Shown: piece by piece, positions 9,650-18,643 of the stretch | How the letters are laid out: each line of letters opens with the position of its first letter | How positions within the stretch are numbered: position 1 is the first letter of the stretch | Assembly (NCBI RefSeq): GCF_017377855.1 | Contig: NZ_JAFREP010000001.1 | Location: 124,001 to 188,000, forward strand | DNA: 64,000 nt | Reading direction: 5' to 3' | Source of the DNA: Acanthopleuribacter pedis | GTDB lineage: Bacteria > Acidobacteriota > Holophagae > Acanthopleuribacterales > Acanthopleuribacteraceae | Program-made: the position numbers and the translations under genes | The notes under the pieces: generated by a model | What the model was told of the DNA's origin: nothing | Database searches by the model: none | What the model saw: the letters and a program-made list of their open reading frames with translations, nothing else

Positions 9650-9917
9650 CTCGCGGTGCGTCCTTCCATGGAGCTAGTGGGCGAGGATAAAAGGGGCAGG
9701 GCGGACCTCCCGGGCTTCCTCATCACGATGAAGACGGCGCGACCTAGCTTTGTCGAAGATCTTCCCGTGTAATCAAAAGGCTTCCGAAATGGGTGCAGAT
9801 CCCTTTTTAGGAAATAGGGATTCGGAACTTAAAAAGCGACAGGGCCCAAACCCCAATCCAAGCCCGAAAGCCAAGGCTTGGAAGGGTGTGGATTTACAAA
9901 GGTGCCGGAAAAGAGGG
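9650..9917. other. Intergenic region with nested inverted repeats, no gene seen
   Basis: Two inverted repeats are visible: CCAAGCC/GGCTTGG (9858-9864 and 9875-9881), nested in AACCCCAA/TTGGGGTT (9849-9856 and 9924-9931). The outer right arm overlaps the 3' end of the nuclease gene. A 60-codon ORF at 9750 has no SD or protein-like composition. Confidence 0.5.
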
Positions 9918-10868
9918 TTAGGTTGGGGTTGAGAAAGCCGTTGGAACCTCGCCGTTTATCACAGTTCTCAGCCAAGTACGAACTTGGGTCACATCAGCGG
10001 CCTCGATCACGCTCAGGACCTGTTCGGAGAGCACCACATTTTGTTGCTTGAGCAGCGTCAGCAACGCTTCGACCATGTCGGGTTTCATCTCTTCTCGGCC
10101 CTCTTCTCGGCCTTCTTTCCAACCACGCTCATGACCCAGTCGCTCAATACTTGTGATGTAAGGCATTTGCTTTTCTCCTTCGAACGCCGCTAAGGCTTGA
10201 TGAAACTGTTGCGTTAAGGCCGGCGGGAGTTGCATCACCCAATCAATGAACCGGAAGATGGTCAGGACCTCGTCTTTGGAAAACCCTTTTTGATACAGCA
10301 GTTTCGTAAGTGTGAGCTTTTGTCCCAGCCGATCAAATGGCTTTTTTCGGGTTTGTTGGGCGAGGAGATGGGCCGCGGTGACCAATGCGAACGCTTCGCG
10401 TGATTGGAGCAATTCGTCCAGGTCGGGCTCATAATCCGTCAATTTAATGATCGGGTAACGAAGTGACAAGCACAAATCCCAAAGTTCCGATTCATAACAG
10501 TCGGGTCGCCAACCCCGCACCGAATCGCCCAGCAAAACCAGGGTCCATATCGGCTTACGGTATTTGTCGAACAATCGGTAGTAATAGGTGAAGATCCGCT
10601 CGGGCAAATCGGGATCTTGTTGGTTTTGAAACTCAATGTGTATGTAAACGAGCCGCCTCGATCCCTCTTTGCGATGGACCTCAAACAATTTGTCGACCTC
10701 TCGTCGTCCGGTTTGCCCTTCCGAGAACAGTTTGGGCAATTCTTTGTCCAAACACCGAACCGGCCGAGACCAATCAACGGCTTCATAAACTTTGCCGCGA
10801 TAAAAGGCCAACATTTCGGCGAATAGGGTTTCGCTGATCTGCTTCCAAGGACTGTCGAATTCCTGCAT
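9918..10868 (-). CDS. Rpn/PD-(D/E)XK family putative nuclease
   Basis: This resembles the Rpn family (recombination-promoting nuclease/'putative transposase', PD-(D/E)XK fold). Key pieces are EVDKLFEV and VYIHIEFQNQQDPDLPERIFTYYYRL, which hold the conserved Asp and the E-x-Q active-site region at ~68-105. The C-terminus has the Glu/Lys-rich GRKEGREEGREE-type repeat common in these proteins (here GWKEGREEGREE). ATG 10868 is preceded by AAGGAGG 4 nt upstream and gives 316 residues; the same frame runs upstream without similarity. The gene stands alone, tail-to-tail with the methyltransferase. Such genes are usually dispersed accessory genes. Confidence 0.8.
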   Translation of the reverse strand: MQEFDSPWKQISETLFAEMLAFYRGKVYEAVDWSRPVRCLDKELPKLFSEGQTGRREVDKLFEVHRKEGSRRLVYIHIEFQNQQDPDLPERIFTYYYRLFDKYRKPIWTLVLLGDSVRGWRPDCYESELWDLCLSLRYPIIKLTDYEPDLDELLQSREAFALVTAAHLLAQQTRKKPFDRLGQKLTLTKLLYQKGFSKDEVLTIFRFIDWVMQLPPALTQQFHQALAAFEGEKQMPYITSIERLGHERGWKEGREEGREEMKPDMVEALLTLLKQQNVVLSEQVLSVIEAADVTQVRTWLRTVINGEVPTAFSTPT

Positions 10869-11158
10869 GATGCCTCCTTGCAGCCTAACCCGAGACATCC
10901 TCAATACCAAGCAAACAAGGGCTTTTGCGCGACGGAGTCTCTCTTTTATTAGACTGGTTGCGCCTACCCTAAACCGGCTTGAAAAAACCCCAACATCAAA
11001 TTTGAAGATACTTTTCTGTCGCAAGTTACAAGGAGGCTGAACTGCCGAAGGAGTAGAAAAGCATTAGAAGGGAGTTGGTTTTTCTTGGTGGTTGAATTTC
11101 CGTAGATGTGAGAAGTTTTTCTTGCCGGGCTGGGCACCAACATGCCGATTTCGGCGGC
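10869..11158. other. Intergenic region, nothing recognised
   Basis: This 290-nt gap lies between the 5' end of the nuclease gene and the 3' end of the ABC operon. No ORF with an SD, hairpin terminator or repeat stood out. Confidence 0.4.
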
Positions 11159-13051
11159 TTAGCGACCGATTTGGATTTGTACCCACTTCTCCCAAATCGA
11201 AAAGGTTTCGTTGCCGATTTGCAGTCCGACCTGGAGTTCTAGGTTGGGAAAATCGCGTGCGAGTAAGGGAAAGCGACCGTCGCCCATGGCGTCGGGGTAC
11301 TGATAAAGTTCTTGTTCGGTGTCGGCCGACTGGCGCGCGCGCACCACGATTTGGTGATCATGGGCCGTGCTGCTTTCGACCGTAACCCATAAAATACCGT
11401 TTTCTTCCGTGACTGAGCCGTAGAGCCGCGGCAAAGCGTCTACAAATTCAGCGTGTTGCGCACCCAGGACTTTTACGCGTTCGTAATAGTTGTTGACCTC
11501 GGCGTCGAAGTTCATGCCCGCTTGTTGGAAGGCGTCGCGCCACAGCGTTAAGCCCGCCAAGTCGCGTGGGCGGTCGTCGCGCCCGAGGGCGGTCAGGATG
11601 CGGTTGGCCGCGTCGTCACCGTGGCGGTCGATCACTTGTTTCACGAAGGTCATTCCAAAGGGATAGACCAGATGGGCGTCGTATTCTTTGACCAGTGCGC
11701 TGTTGCTCATGAAGGTGTCGAACTCGAAGCGGTGGAATCGGTCAAAGGCCGCCACCACCCGTTCGTAATGGGTTTGATCGACAAAAGCCGGATCGCGAAA
11801 GTACCGCTGCTCCAGGTATTCGGCCAAACCCTCGTTAAAGAACCGGGTCGTTTCGTGTTGGTCGTTGAGGGTGCCGTTGCTGAGTTGGTCGGCGTAAACA
11901 TGCACCGTCTCGTGACCGAGTGTGGCGGTTAACTGGTTGGGATCCAAAAGCATGCTGCTGCTCAGACGAATGGATTGCCAGAACGCCAAACCCGCCACGT
12001 GGCGACCCGCCGGCTGCATCGCGTTCACCGAAATAGGGTCGCCCGCTTCCATTTGCAGGAAGTCCGTTACTTGGTCGTGAATGTGGTCAGCCTGCTCGAG
12101 TCCGGGTTTGGCCGCATCCAGCAAATTGGAAGGCAGTTTGAAGCGGTAGCGTTCCGTGGCATAATCGGCCGCTTCCCACCCGATAAACACCGCGTCACCA
12201 TTTGAGACACCCTCGCCACCACCGCCGCGACCGGCAACCAGAAAAATGAGGATCGCCAGCCAAGCAACCACCGTGGCCGTGCCCGCGCAGCCGAGGACGA
12301 CGCGGCCCACCATCGACTGGCGCACCTTTTCGAGGTAGGCCGCGACCGCCATGCCTTTGCCCAGAAACAACCACCAGGACGTCAGCAGGGCCGTCAGGCC
12401 CAGCGGCAGTTGTACCGCCAACATCCGCCAGGGAATCGGCCAGTGATGGCCTTCCAGCAGGGGTTGGGTGAGCAGGCAGGGATTGAGCACCACCACCGCC
12501 GGAAAAAATCGCAGGGTCAGGGCGTAGGTTGCGAAAAGGACCGCCGCCACCGCCCAACCGAGCCGTCGTAAAAAGGAGAACAGCATGCCCGCGGTGAGGA
12601 ACACGAAGATCAGGCAACCCTGTAGAAACAGGCCGGTGAAAACGAGGTTCCAGTGGAAGCCCGTGTCAATACTGGTCCTGGCGAAGATTTGTTGCCACAC
12701 GCTGTGTCCGGCTTCCAGCAAGGGACCAGAGTAAAGCACACAGAAGGCGGCGGCGACTTTGCTCCAGAAGATGCGGTGCCGGTTGGTGGGCAGGCCTTCC
12801 AGAAAATGAATCGTGCGTTGGTCGATTTCGCGGATGAAGAGTCCGCTTGCGAGCGCGAAACTAAGAAAAAACGCGGTGAGGCAGCCGGTCCACCAACTGT
12901 CTTCCAAAATAAAAGAGAAATGGTTGAGTAGGGGGGATTGGTCGGGGTAGTCGGTGACCAGGTCGAAAAACACCTCGGTCCCGTACACCAATTGAACCAG
13001 CAGCAAAAACGGCAGGAGATCCTTGATTTCTTTGCGAAACACGGCGGTCAT
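11159..13051 (-). CDS. ABC-2 type permease fused to an HExxH (gluzincin-like) peptidase domain
   Basis: The N-terminal ~270 residues contain about six membrane helices arranged as in ABC-2 permeases, ending in VVAWLAILIFLVAG. The C-terminal ~350 residues are soluble and predicted extracytoplasmic. They contain HETVH at 380-384 and NEGLAEY at 406-412, the layout of zinc metallopeptidases of the gluzincin/MA-like type (two His and a downstream Glu, about 23 residues later). Start ATG 13051 has GGAGG 7 nt upstream and shares its A with the TAA stop of the preceding gene, indicating translational coupling. It is the last gene of an ATPase-permease-permease operon. Substrate and export role are unknown. 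Confidence 0.82.
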   Translation of the reverse strand: MTAVFRKEIKDLLPFLLLVQLVYGTEVFFDLVTDYPDQSPLLNHFSFILEDSWWTGCLTAFFLSFALASGLFIREIDQRTIHFLEGLPTNRHRIFWSKVAAAFCVLYSGPLLEAGHSVWQQIFARTSIDTGFHWNLVFTGLFLQGCLIFVFLTAGMLFSFLRRLGWAVAAVLFATYALTLRFFPAVVVLNPCLLTQPLLEGHHWPIPWRMLAVQLPLGLTALLTSWWLFLGKGMAVAAYLEKVRQSMVGRVVLGCAGTATVVAWLAILIFLVAGRGGGGEGVSNGDAVFIGWEAADYATERYRFKLPSNLLDAAKPGLEQADHIHDQVTDFLQMEAGDPISVNAMQPAGRHVAGLAFWQSIRLSSSMLLDPNQLTATLGHETVHVYADQLSNGTLNDQHETTRFFNEGLAEYLEQRYFRDPAFVDQTHYERVVAAFDRFHRFEFDTFMSNSALVKEYDAHLVYPFGMTFVKQVIDRHGDDAANRILTALGRDDRPRDLAGLTLWRDAFQQAGMNFDAEVNNYYERVKVLGAQHAEFVDALPRLYGSVTEENGILWVTVESSTAHDHQIVVRARQSADTEQELYQYPDAMGDGRFPLLARDFPNLELQVGLQIGNETFSIWEKWVQIQIGR

Positions 13052-14937
13052 TAGGGCACCTCCGTGCGGTGCCAACCGCTCAAGAGCTCACACTGGAGCT
13101 CTTCACTGTAGAAGGCGGCGGTCCAGGCGAAACGGGTGTGTTTGCTAAAGGTTCCGCCGATATCAACACCTGTTAAAGCTTGGGATGTCGGGACTTCGAT
13201 CACCTGGCGTTCGTTGGGATCGATCAGCCATTCGTAGCGGGGCAAGCGCAGGTAATAAAAGCGTAGACGCCCTTCCAGGGTTTGGGGTTGCTGCAGCATG
13301 AACCGCAGCCGCCGTGTTTTTTCGGACAAGGTGACCACCTCCATTTCGGCCTCGAGGCGTGGAATGGCGGCGATGCTTTCTAACCGGCGCGCGTGCGTTT
13401 CCTGCAACCGTTGGAACCACAAGGTGCGAAAGGCGGCATAGTCCACCTCGGTGTGGTCTTGAAAGACGCTGGGGAAAGGGTGAGCCTGTTCGCGGATGAA
13501 GGCGCGCACGTCTCGTTCGGGATACAAGCCCAGTCGTTTTTGGAACAAGGCTTCCACCTGTTGGGTGGAACTGCGTTGGACCAAGGCCTGAACGCCCTGG
13601 TAGGCAATGGCTTGTGCCAAATCCACACCCAGTCTTTCGCGAAAGTGGATCCAGCCGTCGACGTCGGCTTGGGTGACACCCAACGCGTAGGCGTACGCCG
13701 CGCGTTTTTCGAACAAGGTCTCCCAATCGCCTTCAAGCCGGTGTTGGACCCACCAAGGTGCGAACCCGTCCAGCAGCCAAAAACTCGGCTCGCGGTAAAC
13801 GCGGTAGTTGGAGTAGTCCTCCAGGATTTCGGGAACCAGCCATTGCAGAAAACGCTCCGGCCGCCAGGTGTCGGGTTGGTATGCGAGCTTGACCAGCAGT
13901 CCTTCGCTACCGACCAGGTAGGCTTTTTCGAATTTGTCAGGGTCGAGATCCTGGCGAATGGTGATGTTGATGCGCGGGACAAAGGGCATGCCCAAAAAGC
14001 TTTGCAAGGCGCTGATTTCGGTGTGAAGCCAATCGGCAAGCTGCTCTAAATCACCTGGTGCAACCGAGGTGGTACGGCCGATATGAATGGAAAGTCCCGC
14101 GCTTTCTCGGACAATCGCATCCTCGATTTGGTAGGGCGGGCGCGTGCGCTTTTCCTCGAACAACATGATGGAGAGCACGGTGGAAATAAAGATGGCGGTG
14201 AAAAACACCTTCTCGCGGTGGGTCATCTTGATCGCGACCATGCTCGCCACCGAACCTTCGCGGGTCAGCGCCATGCCCAGCGAAATTAGGTTAAATACGA
14301 GGGCGCCCGCGAGCGTGGCCAGTGCATCTTGCCAAGGGAATTCGGCGAAATCAAAGGCGAAACGCGGGTGGAACAACAGGGAGAAGGGACCGTTTTGGTT
14401 GTGGTCCAGGTCCCAGTGGTTGCTGACCAGCAGCATCGCCAGCGCGGTGAACCCGTAGGCGGCGAGACGGTAGCGGCCTAGGAACGCGAAGGCGAAGTTC
14501 AACGCGTGGAAACCAATCACAAACACCGCGCAGCGACCGCCGACAAACAGCAGTTGGCGCCAGGTGACATCCATGCGATCAATCCAGGCCACCCCCCAGG
14601 CAAAGAGCAGGAAGGAGGGCAGGAAACAGCCGAAGAGAAAAGCCAAGCTGAGAAACCACTTGGTGGCGAAGATGGTGGCGGGACGCAGGGGTAACGAGTA
14701 GAGGAAGAGTTGGGTTTTGGTGGCGTATTCCAGGCTGACCAGGCGGTGGCAGAGGTAGGGCGTGGCGACCAGGGAGCCGAGCATGATGAACATTGGGTAA
14801 CGTTCCCAAAAATTGCCGCGGTTGGCGCCGGCGTAGGTGATGTAAAAAAACAACAGGGCCAACAGGGACATTCCGGTGACCATCAGGGCCAAGGGTAAGG
14901 CGTGATGGCGTAGCTCTTTTCGAGCGAGGCCGATCAT
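13051..14937 (-). CDS. ABC-2 type permease fused to a degenerate peptidase-like domain
   Basis: Same architecture as its downstream neighbour: MIGLARKELRHH start, about seven membrane helices up to ~275, then a ~350-residue soluble domain. At the position matching HETVH this protein has PEILE (369-373), and LLDGFAPWW replaces FNEGLAEYL. Both zinc-binding His are therefore absent and the domain is probably catalytically dead. ATG 14937 overlaps the TGA of the ATPase gene by 4 nt (ATGA); the longer frame upstream lies inside the ATPase gene. It probably forms a heterodimer with the HExxH-bearing permease. Confidence 0.8.
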   Translation of the reverse strand: MIGLARKELRHHALPLALMVTGMSLLALLFFYITYAGANRGNFWERYPMFIMLGSLVATPYLCHRLVSLEYATKTQLFLYSLPLRPATIFATKWFLSLAFLFGCFLPSFLLFAWGVAWIDRMDVTWRQLLFVGGRCAVFVIGFHALNFAFAFLGRYRLAAYGFTALAMLLVSNHWDLDHNQNGPFSLLFHPRFAFDFAEFPWQDALATLAGALVFNLISLGMALTREGSVASMVAIKMTHREKVFFTAIFISTVLSIMLFEEKRTRPPYQIEDAIVRESAGLSIHIGRTTSVAPGDLEQLADWLHTEISALQSFLGMPFVPRINITIRQDLDPDKFEKAYLVGSEGLLVKLAYQPDTWRPERFLQWLVPEILEDYSNYRVYREPSFWLLDGFAPWWVQHRLEGDWETLFEKRAAYAYALGVTQADVDGWIHFRERLGVDLAQAIAYQGVQALVQRSSTQQVEALFQKRLGLYPERDVRAFIREQAHPFPSVFQDHTEVDYAAFRTLWFQRLQETHARRLESIAAIPRLEAEMEVVTLSEKTRRLRFMLQQPQTLEGRLRFYYLRLPRYEWLIDPNERQVIEVPTSQALTGVDIGGTFSKHTRFAWTAAFYSEELQCELLSGWHRTEVP

Positions 14938-15884
14938 AAACGCAAACCTCGATCCACCGTTAAGGCGAGAAAGATATCTTCCAAACTGAGTTTGACTTGG
15001 GTTTCGGAACGACCCTGCAACCACTGTTGCCATTGGTCGGGTTGGGCGCGCATCACCAAGGAACCGTTGCGCGCATTTTCGTGGAGCACGTGGAAGCCGG
15101 CGTGGCCCGCGTCGCGTCGCAGCGCCTTGAGTCGTTGCGCGGCATCCGGGCGCAGTGGGTCGGGCAACACAATTTGGCGCACTTCCAAGGCCAACTGTTC
15201 CGGTGAGCCTTGGAAACACAAACTGCCTTCGCGCAAAATACCGACGCGGTCGGCGATGCGTTCGACTTCTTCGACGATATGGGAGGAAAACAAGGTGGTG
15301 CGGTGGTCGCGTTCGGCCTGATCGTTGACGATGTCTAAAAATTCACGGCGCGCGGCGGGGTCGAGACCGGCGGTCGGCTCGTCCAAAATCAGGATCTTGG
15401 GTCGGTGGGCGAGGGCCAGGGCGAGGGCAAGCTTGACCCGCATGCCTTGTGAGAGATTCACCACTTTGCGCTTTGAGGGAAGCGAAAACAGATCGAGCAA
15501 ACGCGCAAAGTAGGCCATGTCCCAGTTGGGATAAAAACGGCTCACAAATTGGCCCAGGTTACGGCAACTCATCCAGGGATAAAAAAATTGTTCTTGCGAG
15601 ACGTACCCAATGTGTTGCTTGTCGGAAACGCGCGGGGCCCGGCGCTGTTCGCCGAAGTAGGCGATGCTGCCGTGATCCGGGCGCTGAATGCCCATTAAAA
15701 TTTGGATGGTGGTGGTTTTTCCCGCGCCATTTCGGCCTAGGAAGCCGTAAACCTGACCCTCGCGAACGCTAAGATCCAGTTTTCGAAGGACTTGGAAGTT
15801 GCCAAAAGATTTCACCAGCCCCTTGGTCGCCAGCAGGGTTCGTCTCGGTTTAGGGGGCGTTTGGGGGCGCGTTTCAGATGTCAA
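14934..15884 (-). CDS. ABC transporter ATP-binding protein
   Basis: A complete nucleotide-binding domain: Walker A GRNGAGKTT, Q-loop region SQEQFFY, signature LSQGM, Walker B ILILDEPTAGLD and H-loop SSHIVEEVE. It is of the CcmA/NatA/YxlF-like class that drives ABC-2 permeases. I chose TTG 15884 because GAGGAG lies 8 nt upstream and family similarity begins shortly after; in-frame ATGs further up (15926, 15944) lack an SD. It is the first gene of the three-gene ABC operon and couples to both permease-peptidase genes through overlapping stop/start codons. Confidence 0.93.
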   Translation of the reverse strand: MTSETRPQTPPKPRRTLLATKGLVKSFGNFQVLRKLDLSVREGQVYGFLGRNGAGKTTTIQILMGIQRPDHGSIAYFGEQRRAPRVSDKQHIGYVSQEQFFYPWMSCRNLGQFVSRFYPNWDMAYFARLLDLFSLPSKRKVVNLSQGMRVKLALALALAHRPKILILDEPTAGLDPAARREFLDIVNDQAERDHRTTLFSSHIVEEVERIADRVGILREGSLCFQGSPEQLALEVRQIVLPDPLRPDAAQRLKALRRDAGHAGFHVLHENARNGSLVMRAQPDQWQQWLQGRSETQVKLSLEDIFLALTVDRGLRL

Positions 15885-16757
15885 AAAAGGATCTCCTCGG
15901 TGGGGGCGGAACGGGTGGGCGATCATGGCCGCCACATGCTGCAAACACGAGGGACCCGACGATGCTTCCCATAAGGCGCATTGGGACTAACTGGTTTCTA
16001 CGTGATTGGCATGTTTTTCGTTTGCTTGATCACGCGGATGACTGCTCAGGAGAGCCGTTGGATGACTGCTCAGGAGAGCAGTTGGGGGGAGGGTGGATTT
16101 AGGGGGAGAAGGGGCGGCCATATTTTCTCACGAAAAATCGGCCCCGATTTGTTTTGAATCGCGCCGGACGGTCCACGGGCCGATCCTTCTGGGTTTCGTT
16201 CCTTGGCGTCGAACGGATGAGCGTTCCATGAAAATTTGGTTGGCATCCAACCGAGTTCGTGGTGATTTGGTGAAAACCTTGTTTCGTGTCTGACGATAAC
16301 CTATTTTAAACAAAGGGGTGAAGGGTTTCTATCGCCCATTGAGGAAATGCCCGTCAGCCCGGCGTTCAGGGGCCTTGGTAAAGGCAACGCCTGTCGCGAC
16401 CGATAGAAGAGTCAACAGCAAGGAGGCCGTGAAAACTGTTCTGATACCCAAATCCTATGTCCTCGGATTGTCGCCCACCCGCGATACCGTTAAGCTTCTT
16501 CTCTCCCGGCGGCGGCCCCACTGCCCACCGCCGACGTTCCACCCGCGCCGTTTCGTTCCAACCGGGCGCGGCCCCTAATCGGTCCATGTTGGTTCCCATT
16601 CGACAGGGGAACCCACTTGTTGTTCGCACAGATCGCTCTGCCGGTCAGAGCCTTTTTGAATCGCTATTGCAAAGGCCCCGCGCGCCCCATTTTTTGACAC
16701 ACACGCTGCGCCCGGGCCTGGAAACCACCCAACGACGGGACTATAAAGGAGCACCAC
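15885..16757. other. Long intergenic region between divergent genes, no convincing gene
   Basis: Almost 900 nt with several short ORFs, none with both a well-placed SD and protein-like composition. It should hold the promoters of the ABC operon and of the nucleotidase gene. The only clear structure is a 24-bp tandem duplication (listed separately). Confidence 0.5.
16036..16083. repeat. 24-bp tandem duplication (2 copies)
   Basis: The block GGATGACTGCTCAGGAGAGC occurs at 16036-16055 and again at 16060-16079, a period of 24 bp, with similar spacer bases. Confidence 0.85.
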
Positions 16758-18410
16758 TTGGGGAAAAAGAATATCGACGCACGTTTGAAGAGTTTGCTCA
16801 ACGCCCGCTATGAGAAACGCGCCGGTGAGGATGGTAAACAGCTTTACCTCGAAAACCGCGTGTTCACCAACCGCACCATCAAAATGAGTCGCATCAAAGC
16901 GGTTGGCTTCGACATGGACTACACCTTGGCCGAATACCAACAGGAGGCGCTTGACTTACTGACGTTGCGTCTGGCGGTCAAAATTTTGGTCGAGCGCAAC
17001 GGTTACCCGGAAGAGATCGCAAAAATCCCCTACCAGGAGGGATTTGCCATTCGCGGTCTGGTGATTGACACCAAGCTGGGCAATGTCCTGAAAATGGACA
17101 AGTTCAAGTATGTCAGCTTGGCCTACCATGGTTTGAAACCGCTGGACTCCGATTCCCGCGCGCGCATTTACAACGCCACCCGCATTGATTTCCATTCCGG
17201 CCGCTATCGTTCGGTCGACACCTTGTTCGAATTGCTGGAGACCTATTTATTCGCGGCCATGATTGATTTCTTCATTAAACGCAAAGAAGAACGCGACGAC
17301 TATACCTCCCTTTACAAAGACATTCGCAGCGCGATCGACACCTGTCACAGCGACGGTTCTCTCAAAAAAGAGATTATGGCCAACCCCGATCTCTACATCA
17401 AAAGCGACGCGATTTTGATTCCGTCGTTACACAAGCTGAGCGGCGCGGGAAAACGCCTGTTCGTGGTGACCAACTCCGAGCCGGAATACACCGATTTTGT
17501 GCTGTCCTACTTGTTTCGCAATGCCGCGCCCTTTTTCCGTAACTGGCGTAACTGCTTTGAAATTGTCGGTTGTGCCGCGCGCAAGCCCACTTTCTTCCGC
17601 GACGGTCAGCCTTTGGAAATCATTGAGGAGGGCGAAGCCCTGTTTTTCTCCGGCGGAAACCTGGATTTCCTGGAAGAGAAACTGCGCGTCAAAGGTGACC
17701 AGGTTTTGTACGTCGGCGACCACATCTACGGCGACATTCTCAAGAGCAAACACAGCACCCACTGGCGTACCTGCATCATCGTGCCGGAGCTGGAGTTCCA
17801 GATTCGTGCGGAGGAGAAGGCGCACGAGTTCTTGAAATCGCTGCTGAAAAACGAAACGCGTCGCAAACAGTTGGTGATGGAGCTGAACTGGCGCCGAAGT
17901 CAAGTTGTTGACTTGCACCAGTTTAAGGATAGTGAGTGCGATGAATTGGAAAGGGCCCATTTGGAAAAGATCGATGCTGAAATCGAAGCCCTCAACCGGG
18001 AGGTCGAAACCCACAACCGCGAGCTCTCGACGCTGCTGGATCAATCACGGCAATTGCGTCGCAAAATTTCTAACGCCTTTAACCCTTACTGGGGCCGCCT
18101 GTTTAAGACCGGGGGCCAGTTGAGTGCCTTCGCGGAACAAATCCGCGATTACGCCTGTATTTATACCTCGGCCGCCAGCAACTTTAACTTCTACAGTTCC
18201 AATGTCTTCTTGGAAAGCATGGTGACGCCGATGCCCCACGAGAAAAACCTGTATTCCCTGGGCGATCTCAACTTCGATGCCAGCATGGACGGGGGGCACA
18301 ACCCCTCGGAAATCCCGCTTAACGAACGCGAGGACCTTTCCTCGTTTGATGAGGAAGATCTCTTGGATTACGTCAACAACGACACCCTCGACGGGGTGGT
18401 CAAAGGGTAA
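16758..18410 (+). CDS. HAD-superfamily cytosolic 5'-nucleotidase (HAD-IG, cN-II-like)
   Basis: Residues 50-57 (GFDMDYTL) give the HAD motif I with nucleophile Asp52 and Asp54. LFVVTNSEPEY is motif II and VLYVGDHIYGDIL is motif IV. The overall size (550 aa) and the sequence around LYLENRVFTNRTIKMSRIKAVGFDMDYTL match the HAD-IG 5'-nucleotidase family, which dephosphorylates nucleoside monophosphates, typically IMP/GMP. A helical, charged segment (~370-440) precedes the C-terminus. Start TTG 16758 has AAAGGAG 6 nt upstream. It stands alone, closed by a strong terminator. Confidence 0.9.
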   Translation: MGKKNIDARLKSLLNARYEKRAGEDGKQLYLENRVFTNRTIKMSRIKAVGFDMDYTLAEYQQEALDLLTLRLAVKILVERNGYPEEIAKIPYQEGFAIRGLVIDTKLGNVLKMDKFKYVSLAYHGLKPLDSDSRARIYNATRIDFHSGRYRSVDTLFELLETYLFAAMIDFFIKRKEERDDYTSLYKDIRSAIDTCHSDGSLKKEIMANPDLYIKSDAILIPSLHKLSGAGKRLFVVTNSEPEYTDFVLSYLFRNAAPFFRNWRNCFEIVGCAARKPTFFRDGQPLEIIEEGEALFFSGGNLDFLEEKLRVKGDQVLYVGDHIYGDILKSKHSTHWRTCIIVPELEFQIRAEEKAHEFLKSLLKNETRRKQLVMELNWRRSQVVDLHQFKDSECDELERAHLEKIDAEIEALNREVETHNRELSTLLDQSRQLRRKISNAFNPYWGRLFKTGGQLSAFAEQIRDYACIYTSAASNFNFYSSNVFLESMVTPMPHEKNLYSLGDLNFDASMDGGHNPSEIPLNEREDLSSFDEEDLLDYVNNDTLDGVVKG

Positions 18411-18437
18411 TTTCTTCCCAAACTCATGATCCGTTAG

Positions 18438-18480
18438 AAAAGCCGTTCCCGCATCAGCTGCTGAGGGAACGGCTTTTCCT
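18438..18480 (+). terminator. Strong intrinsic terminator
   Basis: A perfect 13-bp stem (AAAAGCCGTTCCC at 18438-18450 with GGGAACGGCTTTT at 18465-18477) lies 28 nt after the nucleotidase stop. Confidence 0.92.
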
Positions 18481-18643
18481 CTTGGTGGGCCCGCGTTTCA
18501 CGGCGAGCTTTGTCCCGGTTTTAAAATGTAAAAATTGTAAAATTGAGGGTTGGGCGTTTGTGCGCGGGTGGATAACGCGCCTATGTTTAATGACGTCTTG
18601 AATGTGCGCATTAGAGCGCCGACTTTATATTGGAGTATTTTTG

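Noticed and set aside
9750-9932. 60-codon plus-strand ORF
   Set aside because: Overlaps the nuclease gene end, lacks an SD and has Pro/Lys-rich low-complexity sequence.
16429-16578. 49-codon frame starting GTG after AGGAGG
   Set aside because: Only 2 nt separate AGGAGG from GTG, and the composition (Pro/Arg-rich end) is that of noncoding GC-rich DNA.
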